A DNA stretch of 64,000 nt, from positions 496,001 through 560,000 of the forward strand of contig JACKDQ010000001.1 of NCBI GenBank assembly GCA_020633415.1, written 5' to 3'. Under the pieces are notes generated by a model. That model was not told the origin of the DNA. It saw only the letters and a program-made list of their open reading frames with translations, and did no database searches. The stretch is from Deltaproteobacteria bacterium (GTDB lineage: Bacteria; Myxococcota_A; Polyangia; GCA-2747355). Shown here in pieces: positions 48,579-57,943 of this stretch; within the stretch, counting starts at the first letter, position 1, and every line of letters begins with the position of its first letter. Position numbers and translations under genes: made by a program.

Positions 48579-49817
48579 GTGTCGATCAACGACGCCCTAA
48601 TCGAGAAGCTGCCCAAGACCGATCTCCATGTGCATCTCGATGGGTCGATTCGGTTGGAGACGCTGATTCAGCTGGCTAAGGAATATCACGTAGAATTACC
48701 ATCTTACACGGTCTCCGGGTTGCGCGAGACGGTGTTCAAGCCCCAGTATGCCAGCCTCGTCGAATACCTCAAGGGGTTCGACTACACCGTGGCGGTGCTG
48801 CAGAACGAGGTGGCTCTCGAGCGTGTAGCCTACGAGCTGGGGCTCGACAATCAGGCCGAGGGGGTGCGCTACGTTGAGGTCCGTTTCGCGCCGCAGCTCC
48901 ATGTTCATTCTCACCTGACGCTCGAGCATGTGCTCAAGTCGGTCAGTCGGGGTCTCGAGCGCGCGAAAAACGAGTTTAACCGGCGTCCCGAGGTAAGCTC
49001 GGGTGCTGAGCCACCGTTTGAATTCGCAATCGTCGTTTGCGCGATGCGCTTTTTCACCGAAGGGATTAGTGAATACTTCGACAATATGTTGAAAATTCAC
49101 CGGTTTTCTCCGGAGAAGCGGGTCTTTTCCTTAGCTTCCCTCGAGTTGGCCCAGGCAGCGGTGCGTGTCAAGCGTGACCACGGCTTGCCGATCACCGGCT
49201 TTGATTTGGCGGGTGCGGAGGCGGGTTATCCAGCGGGGGATCACCGCGAGGCTTTCCAGTTCGCCCACACCCATTTCTTGATGAAGACGGTTCATGCAGG
49301 CGAGGCCTACGGTCCGGAAAGTATCTTTCAGGCGATCACCGACCTGCACGCCGACCGCTTGGGGCACGGCACGTTCCTAATGGATACCTCGATGATCTCC
49401 GATCCGTCGATCGAAGATCCGACGACCTACGTTTCGGAGTTAGCGCAGTACATCGCCGACCGGCGGATTACACTCGAGGTCTGTCTGACGTCTAATCTGC
49501 AGACAAACCCCAAGTTGCAGGGATTGGCCGACCATCCGTACTCGCTGATGCGCGCGGCGCGTCTCTCGTGTACGTTCTGCACCGATAACCGCACCGTGTC
49601 GGACACAACGGTTACCAAGGAGCTTCAGCGAGCGGTATCCGAGCTGGATCTTTCGCTAGAAGACCTGCGCAGAAGCATCATTTACGGGTTCAAACGCAGC
49701 TTTTTCCCTGGGACTTACCTGGAAAAGCGGCGCTATGTTCGTCGGATCATCGACTACTACCAGCAGGTCGAAACACAGCAGTTTGGGACCGCGGGCTGCG
49801 CCGACGCGGCCAGCTAG
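48579..49817 (+). CDS. add: Adenosine deaminase family protein
   Basis: A 412-residue amidohydrolase-fold protein that would convert adenosine (or a related purine nucleoside) to inosine. GTG at 48579 follows GGAGGAG by four bases. Metal and catalytic residues are at H17 and H19 (DLHVHLDGS), H239 with E242 (VHAGE), H263 (RLGHGT) and D336 (CTDN). The usual TDDP motif reads TDNR here; I recall the same TDN in actinobacterial adenosine deaminases, so this does not exclude activity. CLTSNLQTN (302-310) is typical. About 60 residues longer than E. coli Add, with an insert around 130-145. Related aminofutalosine deaminases are an alternative. Confidence 0.9.
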   Translation: MSINDALIEKLPKTDLHVHLDGSIRLETLIQLAKEYHVELPSYTVSGLRETVFKPQYASLVEYLKGFDYTVAVLQNEVALERVAYELGLDNQAEGVRYVEVRFAPQLHVHSHLTLEHVLKSVSRGLERAKNEFNRRPEVSSGAEPPFEFAIVVCAMRFFTEGISEYFDNMLKIHRFSPEKRVFSLASLELAQAAVRVKRDHGLPITGFDLAGAEAGYPAGDHREAFQFAHTHFLMKTVHAGEAYGPESIFQAITDLHADRLGHGTFLMDTSMISDPSIEDPTTYVSELAQYIADRRITLEVCLTSNLQTNPKLQGLADHPYSLMRAARLSCTFCTDNRTVSDTTVTKELQRAVSELDLSLEDLRRSIIYGFKRSFFPGTYLEKRRYVRRIIDYYQQVETQQFGTAGCADAAS

Positions 49818-49834
49818 TCGGTCGGTTGGGGGGA

Positions 49835-49873
49835 AAAAGGGCCCTGCAAACACGCAGTTGGGGGGTTCCTTTT
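49835..49873 (+). terminator. Possible terminator after the adenosine deaminase gene
   Basis: Hairpin with outer AAAAGG/CCTTTT and inner CTGC/GCAG stems and a run of T on the right arm, 18 bases after the stop. Confidence 0.4.
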
Positions 49874-49916
49874 GCGCGAGTTTACGGCCTATCATAGTTT
49901 CTAGTTCGACCCAGCT

Positions 49917-50240
49917 ATGGAAAGACGAGAACACAAACGCGTGCCCTATGGCGCCTGGATCGAGACCCAGGACGCTGGTGGTCTGAAGTTCTACCTGGCG
50001 CGCAATCTCAGCATTGGTGGCGTCTTGTTGCAGTCCGAGCACAGCCCCCCGCCGCTCGGGCATCGAGTGCGTTTGCGATTGATCGTCGAAAACGAGGCGC
50101 GGGTGATGTCGGTCCACGGCGAGGTCGTTCGCCATGAGGACGACGGTGAGACCTTCGCGATCCGCTTCACCGAATTGGACCCGGTGCGCAAGGCATTCTT
50201 GGACGATTTGATCGGTGAGATGGATGCGCCGTCGGCCTAG
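49917..50240 (+). CDS. PilZ-domain protein
   Basis: A 107-residue single-domain PilZ protein, a receptor for cyclic di-GMP. Both ligand motifs are present: RREHKR at the N-terminus (RxxxR) and NLSIGGVLL (N/DxSxxG). Such stand-alone PilZ proteins act on motility, exopolysaccharide or transcription through partner binding; no diguanylate cyclase is in the window. The ATG at 49917 is the only start that keeps the RxxxR motif complete, and it has no strong Shine-Dalgarno. Confidence 0.93.
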   Translation: MERREHKRVPYGAWIETQDAGGLKFYLARNLSIGGVLLQSEHSPPPLGHRVRLRLIVENEARVMSVHGEVVRHEDDGETFAIRFTELDPVRKAFLDDLIGEMDAPSA

Positions 50241-50252
50241 CCTGGCTCGCTC

Positions 50253-50284
50253 TTGCAATTCACGCTTAGCAGCTGTGCTATAAC
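50253..50284 (+). promoter_or_regulatory. Promoter candidate (extended -10) for tldD
   Basis: TGCTATAAC is a good extended -10 element; TTGCAA lies 20 bases upstream of its hexamer, longer than ideal. Leader of about 58 bases. Confidence 0.45.
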
Positions 50285-50348
50285 CTCGGGGCTGCCGCGA
50301 ACGTGGCGATCGAGCTGTGGTGCACCGCGCACTTAGGAGTATCGTTTG

Positions 50349-52025
50349 ATGAGACTTGACGCCCGCACGGCCAGGGCCTTTGTTCGGGCGATGACCGCGG
50401 AGTGCGAGCGAAATGCTCAACATCTGCGGATCTCGGGCTATCCCCGGCCGTATTTTCTGAGCTATCTGCTGCGTGAAACGCGCACCGTCGACGTCTGGGG
50501 CCGCTTGGGCAACCTCAACCACGTCTCCGATCAGCTCTCCCGCCACGTCTACTGCGACTGTCGGGTTGGTTCCTACCGCTTCGACCAGGTTCAGGAAGGC
50601 GGGCTCGACGATCATGACTCGGATGTCGAGAGCTATGACCACATCGAGATGCCGGTCGGCAACGATCTGGACGCGCTGAAGTACCATCTCTGGAAGCTGA
50701 CCGACGTTAGATATCGCGAAGCGGTGACGAGCTATCTTCGCCGACGTTCGCAGAACATCAACTACGTCGATCCGAACGCCGCGTTGCCCTCTTTTCGCAA
50801 AGAAGCGCCGCGTCGTGACCTGGCGTTTCGTGAGTTTGCGCCGGTCGATATCGACAAGGTCAAACGGTTCATCACCACCAGTTCGCAAGTCATCAAGCGT
50901 TACCCGGAAATCAAGAACTCCTGGGTCGAGTTTCGCCTGCGCGATACGACGCGTCTGTTCGTCAACTCCGAGGGTACGGAGCTGATCGACCAAGCGCGGA
51001 TTTGTGAGCTCTCTTGCGACCTTTGGTTGCTCACGCCACAAGGTGAGGGCATCGCGACGCGCGTGATGCATTGCACGCCAGATGTTGATGGACTTCCAGC
51101 GCTCGACTTCTTCATCACCCAGGTCCGCGAACGTGTGCGCTTGCTCAAGGCGCTGGGCGATGCGCCAACGATCAAGTCTTATGCCGGGCCGGTGCTGCTT
51201 GCTCCGGGGCCAGCGGGTATCTTGTTTCACGAGGTGCTCGGCCATCGTCTGGAGGGCAGCCGGCTGCTCTCTACGCGAGAAGGTCAGACCTTTAAGCGCC
51301 ACCTTGGACGGCAGATCCTGCCGTCTTCGCTTTCGGTCTACGATGACCCGACGTTGAAGACCTACGGCGGAACGCCGCTAGTGGGTCACTACAAGTACGA
51401 TGACGAGGGCACTGCTGCGCATCGCGTGACGTTGGTTAAAAACGGCAAGCTCGTCGACTTTTTGCGCAGTCGCGCGCCGACCTTGCGCAGCTCGGACCGT
51501 AGCAACGGCCACGCGCGAAGCGAGCACCACGAGCGCCCGATCAGTCGGATGGCCAATCTCATCGTCGAAGTCGCCGACGGACTGACCCATGAGGCGCTCA
51601 AGGCGAAGTTTATCGACGAGATTCGCCGTCAGAAGTCTCGCTACGGTATCTTGGTGCTCGATGCCGAAGGTGGTGAAACGGCTACCGACACCTACGACTT
51701 CCAGGCGTTCATGGGGCAGATTAGCGTGGCGATTCAGGTCTGGGCCGACGGCAGGACGAACCTCGTTCGCGGGGTCGACTTCGTGGGGACGCCACTGTCC
51801 GCCTTGCGCAATATCCTCGCGGTCGGTGAGCGGCTCGTTTCGGACAATGCGTTTTGCGGCGCGGAATCGGGCGTCGTTCCCGTTTCGACGACTAGTCCGG
51901 CGGTGCTGATGAAGAACCTTGAGCTTCAAGCGAGCGATCAGCGCAAGTTTGCTCAGTACGTCTTGCCGATGCCGTATGAGAAGGCCGCGATCAATCGGCG
52001 CCGTCGGCGAAAGAAGCGTCGCTGA
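50349..52025 (+). CDS. tldD: TldD/PmbA-family metallopeptidase, TldD-like
   Basis: A 558-residue protein of the TldD family (M103). The zinc motif HExxxH is seen in GILFHEVLGHRLEGS (His294, Glu295, His299), which marks the catalytic TldD subunit rather than PmbA/TldE. Other family marks are the late block QVWADGRTNLVRGVDFVGTPLSALRNI (read in segments) and AVLMKNLELQ near the end. In E. coli, TldD and TldE form a complex that unfolds and degrades small peptides such as CcdA and processes microcin B17. No tldE lies beside it here. It is longer than E. coli TldD by about 75 residues at the N-terminal side and ends with a very basic tail (INRRRRRKKRR). Confidence 0.9.
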   Translation: MRLDARTARAFVRAMTAECERNAQHLRISGYPRPYFLSYLLRETRTVDVWGRLGNLNHVSDQLSRHVYCDCRVGSYRFDQVQEGGLDDHDSDVESYDHIEMPVGNDLDALKYHLWKLTDVRYREAVTSYLRRRSQNINYVDPNAALPSFRKEAPRRDLAFREFAPVDIDKVKRFITTSSQVIKRYPEIKNSWVEFRLRDTTRLFVNSEGTELIDQARICELSCDLWLLTPQGEGIATRVMHCTPDVDGLPALDFFITQVRERVRLLKALGDAPTIKSYAGPVLLAPGPAGILFHEVLGHRLEGSRLLSTREGQTFKRHLGRQILPSSLSVYDDPTLKTYGGTPLVGHYKYDDEGTAAHRVTLVKNGKLVDFLRSRAPTLRSSDRSNGHARSEHHERPISRMANLIVEVADGLTHEALKAKFIDEIRRQKSRYGILVLDAEGGETATDTYDFQAFMGQISVAIQVWADGRTNLVRGVDFVGTPLSALRNILAVGERLVSDNAFCGAESGVVPVSTTSPAVLMKNLELQASDQRKFAQYVLPMPYEKAAINRRRRRKKRR

Positions 52026-52047
52026 ACGGCGCTCGAGTCAAAGCGGT

Positions 52048-52395
52048 CTAGCCGAAGGTTCGGCCGCCCCAACCCCACATCGCTCCGTTGACACCGAAAA
52101 AGTTGGCGTAGATCCGATCGGGATCGATGTCGAGTTTTGGCGCAACGGTGCTGCTCAGCGCCTCGGCGAGTTGCTCGGCTTGGCGGGCGGTGATCTCGCC
52201 GACCGAGCGCACTTCGGCGTACGCGCTGCGGTCGCTTGTTCCGCCCATCAGCATCGGTTGGTGCTCGACGATCACCATCATGTAGTTTTCGCGTTTGCCG
52301 AGGATCTCGGCGGTTCGTCGCGAGAGCTCGCTCATCAGGCCTTGCTGCAGTTGAGGATCGATTGGCGACGACACACAGACACGCAATAGCGGCAT
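52048..52395 (-). CDS. MIF-like tautomerase
   Basis: A 115-residue protein of the macrophage migration inhibitory factor family. Pro2, which becomes the catalytic N-terminal proline after loss of Met, is present (MPLLRV). Strongly conserved are the middle ENYMMVIVEHQPMLMGGTSD and the end RIYANFFGVNGAMWGWGG, close to eukaryotic MIF. Activity would be keto-enol tautomerisation of phenylpyruvate-type substrates; the bacterial role is unknown. GGAGAGAGGG lies upstream. It converges on tldD with a gap of 22 bases. Confidence 0.94.
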   Translation of the reverse strand: MPLLRVCVSSPIDPQLQQGLMSELSRRTAEILGKRENYMMVIVEHQPMLMGGTSDRSAYAEVRSVGEITARQAEQLAEALSSTVAPKLDIDPDRIYANFFGVNGAMWGWGGRTFG

Positions 52396-52467
52396 CCCTC
52401 TCTCCTTGTACGCTGTCCGGTCGCCGAGCCTAGCACGAACGGACTAAACTGGCGGCGCTTGATCGAC

Positions 52468-53430
52468 TCACGGCTGGCAGGCCTCGGCGACGCCACCTTT
52501 GCAGGCTTCGCCGAGGGCTGCGGCGGCGGGCTCAGACTGGCCCAGCGCGCGGTGAGCCAGGCCGAGGTGCAGAAAGCCTCGCGCGTATTCCGGGTTGTCG
52601 CGCACGGCGATCCGCATCTTGGTGATGATCTCGGCGTGCAAACCCTTGCTTTGAGCGCAGCGCACGAATGCTTCGTAAGCGCTGATCGCGAAGGGATTGC
52701 TCTTGATCGCGGCTTCGTGAACGCTGCAGTCGCTGGCGCTTGTTGCGGGCGCTGTGCCTGTCGTCTGCGATGTCGTCTGCGACGGCGTCGGTGCCGCGAC
52801 GACGGTCTTTGTTGGCGAAACCGGCCGACTAGTTGCAGGGACGAGTCTCGGACGGGCTGGCGTTGGCGTGCGGGCGATGGGGCGGGCCACAGGGGGCGTT
52901 CGCCGTTCGGCCAAGCGCAGAACTTTTTCAGCGGCCTTGTCGACCCATTGCTTTTGTTCGGCGCGTCTTTCGCGGTTGACGTACTGCTGATAGAGCCCGA
53001 TCGCGGTTTGAACTTCGCCGCGCGCTTCACGGCAGAGCGCCATGCCGTAGAGCACATCGGGGTCTTCAGGGTTTTGCGTCTGGTAGCGCTGGTATTCAGC
53101 GATGGCTAGCTTGTACTTGCCCTGTTTGCGTAGCCCGAACGCCAGGTAGTAGCGCGCGTCGGCGCGACTGTCATCCTCCTCGAGCACCTTGCGGCTTGCC
53201 GCCTCGATCGCCGAGAACTGGCCGCGCACGCGTTGCAGTTCGACGTAGCGCTGAAACAGGTCGCGCCGCTCGAGGTTGGATTCCAGCGCGTCCTGGCAGG
53301 TGGCGACGGCACCCGGGGAGACCTTGGAGGACACCGGAATACGAAGACATTTTTGGGTCGCGCAAGCCGCGAGATTCAGCAAGATCGCGGTCGTCGCGCA
53401 CAGAAGATAAGCGTGAGTTCGACGATGCAT
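52468..53430 (-). CDS. TPR lipoprotein
   Basis: A 320-residue lipoprotein (lipobox NLAAC). Residues about 55-150 hold three tetratricopeptide repeats (ARYYLAFGLRKQGKYKLAIAEYQRY; PDVLYGMALCREARGEVQTAIGLYQQY). A long Pro/Thr/Ala-rich linker (about 170-232) separates them from a second helical domain (about 235-320, ISAYEAFVRCAQSKGLHAEII ... LGLAHRALGQSEPAAAALG) with paired cysteines in ACKGGVAEAC, Sel1-like. It may act as an envelope scaffold. It follows the RND pump gene by 56 bases on the same strand and could be its last operon member. Confidence 0.83.
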   Translation of the reverse strand: MHRRTHAYLLCATTAILLNLAACATQKCLRIPVSSKVSPGAVATCQDALESNLERRDLFQRYVELQRVRGQFSAIEAASRKVLEEDDSRADARYYLAFGLRKQGKYKLAIAEYQRYQTQNPEDPDVLYGMALCREARGEVQTAIGLYQQYVNRERRAEQKQWVDKAAEKVLRLAERRTPPVARPIARTPTPARPRLVPATSRPVSPTKTVVAAPTPSQTTSQTTGTAPATSASDCSVHEAAIKSNPFAISAYEAFVRCAQSKGLHAEIITKMRIAVRDNPEYARGFLHLGLAHRALGQSEPAAAALGEACKGGVAEACQP

Positions 53431-53486
53431 GCCGAGAGAGTACCACCGGCTCAGGCGGCGTCAAAGCTCACGACATCGGGCCAGCG

Positions 53487-56400
53487 TCAGGAGGGGTTGG
53501 TTCGCTGCTCAGGCGGCGGGCCCACGGGTTTGGCAGACTGTTCGCCGCGGGTCGGCGCGTTGCCGGAGATGATCCGTAGCGCCAAACGCTTGAGATCATC
53601 GAGCACGACGTAGAGTGTGGGGACGAGCACCAGTGTGATCACCGTCGCGCCCAGCACGCCGAAGCCAAGACTAACCGCCATCGGAATCAAGAATCGGGCT
53701 TGGACAGACGTTTCGGCGAGCATGGGCACCAAGGCGAAGAATGTCGTCAGGGTGGTCAAGATGATCGGGCGAAAGCGCTGCCTGGCGCCATCGTAGACCG
53801 CTTGTTCCAGGGGTAATCCGCGCGCTCGCAAGCGGTTGACGCGGTCGACGAGCACCAGCGAATCGTTGACGACCACGCCAGCGAGCGCCACGACACCGAA
53901 CATGCTGATCATGCTGATCTCGTAACCGAGCAGCATGTGGCCGACCACCGCGCCGATTAGCCCAAAGGGGATCGCCGACATGATGATCAGCGGCTGGCCG
54001 TAGCTCTTCGACGGGATCGCCAATAGCGCGAAGATGCAAATCAGCGCCATCATCATGCCGCGCATCAACGCTTTGCGGGTTGAGCGCTGCTCGCGTTGCT
54101 GCCCGGCGAGATCATAGGTCAGATTTGGGTCCTCGGCCGTTAGCTTGGCCAAGATGCCGGCGCTCAACTGGCTCATGATCTCGTCGGCGTTGGCGCGCCG
54201 CTTGTCCAGTTGGCAGCTGACGTTGAGTACGCGCTTGCGTCCGACGCGTCTGATTTGTGCGTAGTCGCGACCTTCGACGACTTGCGCTGCCTCAGCAAAC
54301 GGCACTTCGCCGCCGGCTGGCGTGCGCAGGCGCAGCTGATCGACATCGGCTAGGCTACGGCGCTGCTCGGGCGGATAACGCACCATGACTTTGATTTCGG
54401 CCGTTCGTCCGCGTTGAAGCCGGAGCGCCTCGGCACCGTAGAATGCCGAGCGAACCTGCATCGCCAGGTCCTGCTGAGTGATGCCAAGCGCGCGCGCTTC
54501 GGGCCGCAGCTTGAGGCGCAGCTCGCGTTTGCCGGCTTCATAAGAGTCGGTGACTTCGCTGACTCCAGCAAAATTAGCCAGCGCGGCTTTTACGCGCTCA
54601 CCGGCAGCGAGCAACTTGGCGAAGTCATCGTGGGCGAGCTCGATATCGATCGGCTTGCCCATGTGGACGATCTCCGCGCTGTAGTCGAGTGATTCGGCGC
54701 CGGCGACTTCGCCAACGCGGTCGCGCCAGGCGTCGGCGAACGCTGATGACGACACCTTGCGTAGGTCCGATGGCTGCAGGTAGATCGCTACGTGGGCCAG
54801 GTGTCCGCCGCGAGGAACCGAGCCGGTTGGCGGACCAAAGCCTGCGAGGTGTGCGCCGATCTGGGCGTACATCGCTCGAGCGATACTCGTTGGTGCGCGC
54901 TGATCGCGCTTCTCTTGCTGCTGGGCATCGAACTCGGCGATCAATTGCTGCGCCGTGCTGATGATGCGCTTGGCCTGCCTTTCAGTATTTTCGACGGCAG
55001 TGCCGTAGGGCATCACCAGCTTCGCGGAGACAACGTCGCCCTCAACGGCGGGCATGAAGCTGGTCTTGACCAAACCGCCGGCGACCAAACCCCCCGCCAT
55101 CAGCAACGAGGCGATCGCCAGCGCCACCGTGGTGTAGCGGTTCTTGATCGTCCAGCGTAGCGTCGCAGCGAAGGGCTTTTCGGTGGTCCAGCGCAACATG
55201 CGGTTGAACATGTCGCGCCAGGAAGGGCGGCTCTTCGTGCGCTTGACGTCCTTGTTGAGATGGGCCGGCAAGACGAACAACGACTCGATTAGCGATGCTG
55301 CCAGCACCGCGATGACGATCATCGGGACCGCCGACATGAATTTCCCCATCATGCCGGAGACGGTCAGGAGGGGAGCAAAGGCGACCATCGTCGTTAACAC
55401 GGAAAAGACGACGGGGTGACCGACCTCTACCGCGCCGATGTGAGACGCCTCGGAATAGGGCATGCCCGCTTCGTGGAGGGCGTGGATGTTCTCGCCGACG
55501 ACGATCGCGTCGTCGACGACAATGCCCAGCACCAAGATGAAGGCAAACAGCGAGATCATGTTGAAAGAGACGCCCATCGCCGGCATCAAGGCGATCGCAC
55601 CCATCACCGAGACTGGAATGCCCATCGTGACCCAGAAGGCGAGGCGAATCTTGAGAAACATGCCGAGGACGATTGCGACCAAGAGCAAACCGATCGCGGC
55701 GTTCTTCAGCAGGAGGTTGAAGCGCTGGCGAAGAATCTCCGAGCGGTCGGCCCAGATCGCGAGATTGACCGCGCTGGAGAGCTTGGGGCGCTGCTGTTTG
55801 ATGACGCGCGCGACGGCGGCGGTGACGCGAGGTGCATCGTACTCACCAGCGTCGAAAACGCGGACCATCGCGGCAGGTTTGCCGTTGAACAAGCCGCTTT
55901 CGTCGGTCTCGGCGAAGGTCTCGCGCACGGTGGCGATGTCGCGCAGGCGGACCAGCGTGCCGTCGGGCCGTGAGATGATCACGATGTCTTCGTATTCGCG
56001 GGCGGTATAGCGCCGCTCCTTTGTTCGCAGCAGGATCTCGCCGGATCGCGTGCGCACCGTACCGCCAGGCATGTCGATCGACGCCGCGCGCACCGCTGTG
56101 GCGATTTGGGGCAGCGTCAGCTTGTAGCTGCGCAGGGTTTGCTCGGAAAGCTCGATCGAGATCTCGTATGCGGGGATGCCGGCGAGCTCGACCTGGGAGA
56201 TCTCGCGCTGGTCGAGCAGTGCGTCGCGCACGTATTCGGCCTGCTGGCGCAGTTCGCGTTTGCTGAGGTCGCCATAGACCGCTACGGCCAGCAACTCGCG
56301 TTGCGCGACGATCTTCTGAATCACCGGGCGCTCGGCCTGTTGAGGCAGCGTGGTGATGCGGTCGACGGCAGACTTGACGTCCTGGAGCACGGTGTCGGTG

Positions 56401-56702
56401 TCGGCCTTTTCCAATAACTCGGCGACGATCGTGCCACCGCCCTCGGACGCCGTCGAAATCACGCGGTCAACGCCGTCGATGCTGGAAACCGCTTCTTCGA
56501 TCGGTCGGACGATGCTGTCCTCGATCTCTTTGGGCCCTGCGCCGCCGGGGTAGATCACCGAGACTGAAATGCGGTCGAGCTCGATGGGGGGGAAGACTTC
56601 GAGTTTCGTCTGGCTACCGACGACGATTCCGCCGAGCAGCAAGACCGCCATCAGCAGGTTTGCCGCGACGTGGTTGTGGGCCATCCATTTGACGGCGCTC
56701 AT
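53487..56702 (-). CDS. RND-family efflux pump inner-membrane transporter (AcrB/HAE1-like)
   Basis: A 1071-residue proton-driven pump of the resistance-nodulation-division family. The first helix is preceded by MSAVKWMAHNHVAANLLM; the helix-4 proton relay Asp pair is in LGIVVDDAIVVGENIHALHEAG; helix 10 has VVVNDSLVLVDRVNRLR. The periplasmic part starts FPPIELDRISVSVIYPGGAGPKEIEDSI (read in segments). It sits last of three overlapping genes (outer-membrane factor, adaptor, pump). Substrate is unknown; the sequence resembles the multidrug or organic-compound branch rather than the metal (CusA) branch, since no Met cluster is seen. Confidence 0.95.
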   Translation of the reverse strand: MSAVKWMAHNHVAANLLMAVLLLGGIVVGSQTKLEVFPPIELDRISVSVIYPGGAGPKEIEDSIVRPIEEAVSSIDGVDRVISTASEGGGTIVAELLEKADTDTVLQDVKSAVDRITTLPQQAERPVIQKIVAQRELLAVAVYGDLSKRELRQQAEYVRDALLDQREISQVELAGIPAYEISIELSEQTLRSYKLTLPQIATAVRAASIDMPGGTVRTRSGEILLRTKERRYTAREYEDIVIISRPDGTLVRLRDIATVRETFAETDESGLFNGKPAAMVRVFDAGEYDAPRVTAAVARVIKQQRPKLSSAVNLAIWADRSEILRQRFNLLLKNAAIGLLLVAIVLGMFLKIRLAFWVTMGIPVSVMGAIALMPAMGVSFNMISLFAFILVLGIVVDDAIVVGENIHALHEAGMPYSEASHIGAVEVGHPVVFSVLTTMVAFAPLLTVSGMMGKFMSAVPMIVIAVLAASLIESLFVLPAHLNKDVKRTKSRPSWRDMFNRMLRWTTEKPFAATLRWTIKNRYTTVALAIASLLMAGGLVAGGLVKTSFMPAVEGDVVSAKLVMPYGTAVENTERQAKRIISTAQQLIAEFDAQQQEKRDQRAPTSIARAMYAQIGAHLAGFGPPTGSVPRGGHLAHVAIYLQPSDLRKVSSSAFADAWRDRVGEVAGAESLDYSAEIVHMGKPIDIELAHDDFAKLLAAGERVKAALANFAGVSEVTDSYEAGKRELRLKLRPEARALGITQQDLAMQVRSAFYGAEALRLQRGRTAEIKVMVRYPPEQRRSLADVDQLRLRTPAGGEVPFAEAAQVVEGRDYAQIRRVGRKRVLNVSCQLDKRRANADEIMSQLSAGILAKLTAEDPNLTYDLAGQQREQRSTRKALMRGMMMALICIFALLAIPSKSYGQPLIIMSAIPFGLIGAVVGHMLLGYEISMISMFGVVALAGVVVNDSLVLVDRVNRLRARGLPLEQAVYDGARQRFRPIILTTLTTFFALVPMLAETSVQARFLIPMAVSLGFGVLGATVITLVLVPTLYVVLDDLKRLALRIISGNAPTRGEQSAKPVGPPPEQRTNPS

Positions 56703-57943
56703 GAGTCTGACCTGACCGCGTGCTCGCTCTGCGCGCCCTTTGTCGACTTAGGCTGCTTGATGCGCAGCTGAAGTCCGTTGACCGCACCGGCAAGCGGGGA
56801 AATCACGATGCGCTGACCGGGCTCGAGGCCCGAGGTGATCAATACGTCTTCCGCAGTGCGGCGGGCAACGCTGACGGGCACGATGCGCAGGCGATCGTCT
56901 TTGTCGGCGATCCACACCACGTCGCCAATGCGCAGCGCTTCGGTTGGCAAGACGATCACGCGGTTCAGCCGTCGTCCGGGGATGACCACGTCGACGAATG
57001 CTCCGATCTCGAACGGTCGGCGATAGGTCTCGCTCGGCGAGCTGAGGTTGTACGGGTCGGGCAAGGAAACGACGACGCGTGACATCCGACCGGTCGCGTC
57101 GACCTCGCCAACGCTGCGGGTGAGGAAGCCTTTCCGTTCGTAGCTCGTCGTCGAATCGCGCAAGCGGACAATGACCTGGCGCTTCTCGGGCTCGCTGACG
57201 CGCTCGTAGAGCCAACGCAGCTCGCTGGAGGGCAGAGAGACGATCACTTCGGCATCGTCGGTGCCATAGACCTGGGCCACCGTTTGTCCGACGCGGACGA
57301 ACTGTCCGATGTCGACAGCCTTCTGCCGAATGCGCAGGTTGAACGGGGCGCGGATCGTTGTGCGACCGACGTTGGCACGCGCGAGCGCGGCTTCTGCCTC
57401 TGCGCTGGCCACCATCGCTTGCGCTGCCGCGAGTTGGGGCTCGTAGAGGGCCAGCGGTGTGGCCTGGCGTTTGTCATGGCTGCCGAGAGTTTTCCATTCT
57501 TTGCGGGCGACGCGGGCCAGCGATTCGACCTCGGCCAACTTTTGCTTGGCTTGCGCGACAGCGGCGTCGGCGCGCTTGGCAGCCAGCTGATAATCGAGCG
57601 CGTCGATGCGCAGTAGCGGCTGGCCCGCTTTGGCCTGGCCGCCGACAACCAGCTGATCGCTAACCCAGACCACGCGACCGCCAACCTGTGGGGCGAGCGC
57701 GACCTGCTGGCGCGGCTGAATTACGCCGTTGCTGGCGACCTGTACGACGCGCGACTGCCAGCTCGTGTTGATCACCTCGACCAGTCGGCCGAGGAATTTG
57801 TGCTCTTCGCGCTTTGGTTGCTTGCGCGACTTAGCGAGGATCACCACGAAGGCTAATCCGGCTAGGACGATCGCGATCGGCACAACGATCCGTCGGATGC
57901 GGCGTGGAGCCGGGTCAAACTGCAATTCGCTGGGCTCGGTCAT
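56699..57943 (-). CDS. RND efflux periplasmic adaptor (membrane fusion protein)
   Basis: A 414-residue HlyD/AcrA-family adaptor. It has a membrane anchor near residues 20-40 (IVVPIAIVLAGLAFVVIL) in place of a lipobox, a lipoyl-like half (QQVALAPQVGGRVVWVSDQLVVGG), a coiled-coil hairpin at about 118-185 (ADAAVAQAKQKLAEVESLAR), the second lipoyl half (GRTTIRAPFNLRIRQK) and beta-barrel and membrane-proximal domains. It joins the RND pump to the outer-membrane channel. Both ends overlap its neighbours by four bases (ATGA type), a tightly coupled operon. Confidence 0.94.
   Translation of the reverse strand: MTEPSELQFDPAPRRIRRIVVPIAIVLAGLAFVVILAKSRKQPKREEHKFLGRLVEVINTSWQSRVVQVASNGVIQPRQQVALAPQVGGRVVWVSDQLVVGGQAKAGQPLLRIDALDYQLAAKRADAAVAQAKQKLAEVESLARVARKEWKTLGSHDKRQATPLALYEPQLAAAQAMVASAEAEAALARANVGRTTIRAPFNLRIRQKAVDIGQFVRVGQTVAQVYGTDDAEVIVSLPSSELRWLYERVSEPEKRQVIVRLRDSTTSYERKGFLTRSVGEVDATGRMSRVVVSLPDPYNLSSPSETYRRPFEIGAFVDVVIPGRRLNRVIVLPTEALRIGDVVWIADKDDRLRIVPVSVARRTAEDVLITSGLEPGQRIVISPLAGAVNGLQLRIKQPKSTKGAQSEHAVRSDS

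Noticed and set aside
48579..49817. TDN in place of TDD in the adenosine deaminase active site, at first read as a dead enzyme
   Set aside because: I recall the same TDN-R motif in actinobacterial adenosine deaminases, and all zinc ligands and the catalytic Glu are present, so I treat it as a normal variant.
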